Assembly: GCA_046299555.1 (NCBI GenBank)
Contig: JBKBHS010000005.1
Span: forward strand, 101,190-165,189
Direction of reading: 5' to 3'
Source of the DNA: CALKJP01 sp046299555
Lineage (GTDB): Bacteria; Bacteroidota; Bacteroidia; JACCXN01
Length of the DNA: 64,000 bases
The first letter of the stretch is position 1. Every line of letters begins with the position of its first letter. Below the pieces are notes generated by a model. It was not told the origin of the DNA. It did not search any database and saw nothing but the letters and a program-made list of their open reading frames with translations. Below are positions 62,169-64,000 of this stretch, in pieces. Both the position numbers and the translations under genes were made by a program.

Positions 62169-62747
62169 ATGAAAAAGATAAAACAAATAAATTTAATAAT
62201 ATTGTTTCTCGCTCTTTCAAATTCTGCTTTCTCGCAAACCAACAACATTTCAAACAAATGGGTTCAGTTAGGCTATTTTGGTGAAAATATAACTCACTAT
62301 GGTTTGTCTGTGGGGTATGGATATGCATTTTGGCATTCTTTTAAAAAGAAAAAAAAATCTCATTTACAACAACTATATGTGGAAACCAATTTGCCATTCT
62401 TTATTCATCCAGGCAATCAGTTAGTATTTTGCTTCGTACCAGAGTTAGGGTACAGATATACTAAAAATTCGAACTGGTATTTTCAGTTTACCATAGGTAC
62501 AGGAGTGCTTCGCACCTTCTATTTAGCAAAAACATTTGAAGCTGATGGGAATGGCAGATTTAAAAAGATACCAATGGCGGGTAAATGGTCTTTAGGAAGC
62601 AGTTTTAGTTTGGGATTTGGCAAATCAATAAGTAAAGAAAAAGGTTTGTCTGTTTTAACACAATTCAGGCTCATAAATGAGCATTTTTATAATCAAAAAA
62701 TGTTATTAAGACCAACATTTCAACTCGTGATTTTAAAAAACATTTAA
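62169..62747 (+). CDS. Secreted barrel-like protein of unknown function (cassette gene 1)
   Basis: 192 residues with a signal peptide (MKKIKQINLIILFLALSNSAFS, then QTNN). A run of amphipathic strands follows: LGYFGENITHYGLSVGYGYA, PELGYRYTKNSNWYFQFTIG and KWSLGSSFSLGFGKSIS, with Lys clusters (KKKKKS near residue 58). It resembles small outer-membrane or periplasmic beta-barrel proteins of Bacteroidota. No enzyme motif. It lies in the candidate cassette and ends 1 nt before the hydrolase gene, so the two are likely one transcript. Confidence 0.7.
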   Translation: MKKIKQINLIILFLALSNSAFSQTNNISNKWVQLGYFGENITHYGLSVGYGYAFWHSFKKKKKSHLQQLYVETNLPFFIHPGNQLVFCFVPELGYRYTKNSNWYFQFTIGTGVLRTFYLAKTFEADGNGRFKKIPMAGKWSLGSSFSLGFGKSISKEKGLSVLTQFRLINEHFYNQKMLLRPTFQLVILKNI

Positions 62748-62748
62748 T

Positions 62749-63735
62749 ATGAAAAAAATACTATTGCTTTTTACTTGTCTATGTTTTTTTGTAGGTTGTA
62801 CAAAAGATGATTTTGAAATTTCCGATAACCTTAGGCTCCGTTATAAGAATGCCGACATGCCAATCTGGATTCGTGGTAACTCAAATGCTGACCGGATAGT
62901 TCTGTTTTTACATGGCGGACCTGGTGGATGCGCAATGTGTCTGAGAACTTATTTTCAATCTGTTGAAAAACATTTGATCGTGGCATATTGGGATCAGAGA
63001 CTCGCAGGTTCTTCTGGTGGAAAAAGCCATCCTAATCAACTTACCTATTTACAATTTGCAGATGATTTAAAACAAGTTGTATTATTAATCAAAAAGCAAT
63101 ACCCTAATAAAAGACTTTATCTTCTTGGACATAGTTTTGGAGTTGAAATGGCATGGCAATTCCTAACAACAGACAATAATCAAGCTTTGGTTGATGGATT
63201 TATTGTAATGGACGGCACTTATTCAACGTATGAATGGCTTATTGCTTCACAAAAATGGATAAAGAATGAAGCGATGATACAAGGAGATAAGGAAGCTTAT
63301 GATTATATGAATAATTTAAATTTAACAAATAATAATATGTCAGATTTAGTTGATTGGGCTGTTTGGTATAAATATATATTCAGATTAGGAGGAAATCCAG
63401 TATGGCCATCTGATGATTCTGGTTATAATTTAAAACTTTGGTTTTTTTCACCACATTCAACATTTTCTAATTCGTTAAATTCATCTTCTTATGATAATTA
63501 TTATGACAAAGAAATATTTACATTTGATAGAAAAAATCTATTGACAAATATCAACATACCGGTAACTATTTTTTGGGGTGAAAAAGATGGGATTATGCCT
63601 GTAGAACATGCTTATCAAACATCGGATTTGCTTCTTGAAAAACCAACTCCAATCATTTTTAAAAACTCATGGCACAGTCCTTTTCATACTGAAAATGAAA
63701 AATTTACTCAAGAATTAATCAAAGCAACTCAATAA
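62749..63735 (+). CDS. Lipoprotein alpha/beta hydrolase (cassette gene 2)
   Basis: 328 residues with lipobox FVGC (Cys17), so probably anchored in an envelope membrane. HGGPGGCAMC (from His55) is the HGGPG motif of the S33 peptidase/proline iminopeptidase branch. The nucleophile is Ser129 in GHSFGVEM, the acid Asp280 in GEKDGIMP and the His309 in SWHSPFH, giving a full triad. YWDQRLAGSSGGK is also typical of S33. Substrate unknown: peptide, ester or lactone. The attC-like palindrome starts about 18 nt after the stop codon. Confidence 0.87.
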   Translation: MKKILLLFTCLCFFVGCTKDDFEISDNLRLRYKNADMPIWIRGNSNADRIVLFLHGGPGGCAMCLRTYFQSVEKHLIVAYWDQRLAGSSGGKSHPNQLTYLQFADDLKQVVLLIKKQYPNKRLYLLGHSFGVEMAWQFLTTDNNQALVDGFIVMDGTYSTYEWLIASQKWIKNEAMIQGDKEAYDYMNNLNLTNNNMSDLVDWAVWYKYIFRLGGNPVWPSDDSGYNLKLWFFSPHSTFSNSLNSSSYDNYYDKEIFTFDRKNLLTNINIPVTIFWGEKDGIMPVEHAYQTSDLLLEKPTPIIFKNSWHSPFHTENEKFTQELIKATQ

Positions 63736-63753
63736 ATGAATTCTTATAACTGT

Positions 63754-63886
63754 GCATAACAGCGGTTTGGCGTAATGGCGGGTTCAGTGCTTCGTATGAC
63801 AGTTTTGTGGTAGGTTCAAGTGCAGTTCTTCGATTGAACTTTTGTGCTAAAATTCCGCCACTACGCCAAGCCGCCAAACGTTGGCT
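63754..63886 (+). other. attC-like imperfect palindrome (right end of cassette)
   Basis: GCATAAC (63754-63760) begins it and GTTGGCT (63880-63886) ends it. Inside, arms of 20 nt at 63762-63781 and 63855-63874 pair at 18 of 20 positions (GCGGTTTGGCG... with ...CGCCAAGCCGC), around a 73-nt central region. The bases between arm and GTT (CAAAC) on one side and a single A on the other give the asymmetry usual in attC. Half of the bases from 63841 to 63900 are G or C, against 11 of 60 at 62041-62100. This resembles a 59-base-element type site; a plain terminator is unlikely since no T run follows. Confidence 0.65.
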
Positions 63887-64000
63887 GCAATGCTAAACGA
63901 CCCCGAAACAACATCGTGCAAACGGACAATTTTCGGTTCGACAAGACAAAAAACAACAAGACTAATTGACAACTAAACCGAGTATAAAAGGTAACTTTGT
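63881..64000 (+). other. Possible start of a second cassette (cut by window edge)
   Basis: The sequence after the new GTT starts TTGGCTGCAATGC and shows no start codon or open frame that can be called in 120 nt. If a cassette begins here, its own right-end site should begin with a complement of this stretch (GCAGCCAAC). That site lies outside the window. Confidence 0.4.

Larger units (their letters stand above)
62133..63880 (+). mobile_element. Candidate integron-like gene cassette
   Basis: The 1748-bp stretch starts just inside the GTTATGCACA core and ends at the G before the next GTT. It carries two genes transcribed away from the recombinase and a palindromic attC-like end. The left edge (TTATGCACA) is complementary to TGTGCATAAC at the start of the right-end palindrome, which is the relation expected in a free circular cassette. 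The call rests on sequence symmetry and on the nearby recombinase. Confidence 0.6.

Noticed and set aside
63736..63760. Transposon terminal inverted repeat of an insertion sequence
   Set aside because: The edge repeats flank no transposase, and the right repeat is followed by a further palindrome and a GTT, as in attC.
63762..63874. Rho-independent terminator of the hydrolase gene
   Set aside because: The arms are long and GC-rich but the loop is 73 nt and no T run follows the distal arm.

Overview
The window looks like chromosomal DNA of an uncultured-type member of the Bacteroidota. It is AT-rich. Several genes sit behind promoter elements of the Bacteroidota form TAnnTTTG rather than the E. 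coli form, and Shine-Dalgarno sequences are mostly absent. There are giant surface proteins with type IX secretion C-terminal sorting domains (gliding-motility CHU_C type and type A), a TonB-like protein, lipoproteins with SPII lipoboxes, and family-specific gene sets (DUF2007, LUD, DUF2279, Smr/DUF2027, TPR plus SpoIIE phosphatase). The exact genus cannot be read from the sequence.

Layout. 1-6338 (minus strand): a partial phosphatidylserine decarboxylase, glutamate dehydrogenase, then cdsA-DUF2007-LUD and ftsH-rsfS, a housekeeping block of membrane lipid synthesis, membrane proteolysis and ribosome silencing. 6459-15607: biotin ligase, a secreted unknown, two alpha/beta hydrolases, a TonB C-terminal protein, DUF2279, Nudix, Smr, a flavoprotein, a thioesterase, PdxH and YqgE. 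15852-20259: a three-gene SMC-like set (ATPase, kleisin-like, MksE-like winged-helix-like protein) resembling an Mks condensin without an adjacent nuclease gene. 20272-22886: M13 peptidase and a class I glutamine amidotransferase. 22966-28212: a 1748-residue CHU_C surface protein with a glycine-rich block. 28276-31996 (minus): histidine-degradation genes ftcD and hutI with a phosphodiesterase gene between them. 32272-34322: a membrane TPR sensor and a SpoIIE phosphatase encoded as two genes. 34455-38084: ffh, folD, a TerB-DnaJ protein and a small SpoIIAA-like protein. 38253-48952: two giant tandem paralogues with type A sorting domains. 49053-54105: rpsT, radC, polysaccharide deacetylase, FemAB-like, upp, a small membrane protein and a HAD phosphatase. 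54158-57216 (minus): lipoproteins, an outer-membrane protein and pcm. 57361-60689: Gfo/Idh/MocA dehydrogenase, a lipoprotein and a polyprenyl sugar transferase.

60865-64000 is the most unusual part. A complete tyrosine recombinase is followed by a core-like site GTTATGCACA, two genes (a secreted barrel-like protein and a lipoprotein hydrolase), and then a GC-rich imperfect palindrome. That palindrome begins with TGTGCATAAC, the exact complement of the upstream site, and ends at a new GTT. This is the geometry of an integron cassette bounded by attI-like and attC-like sites. The recombinase and cassette genes point the same way, and a second cassette appears to start at the window edge. The interpretation is an inference from sequence symmetry; recombination is not shown.
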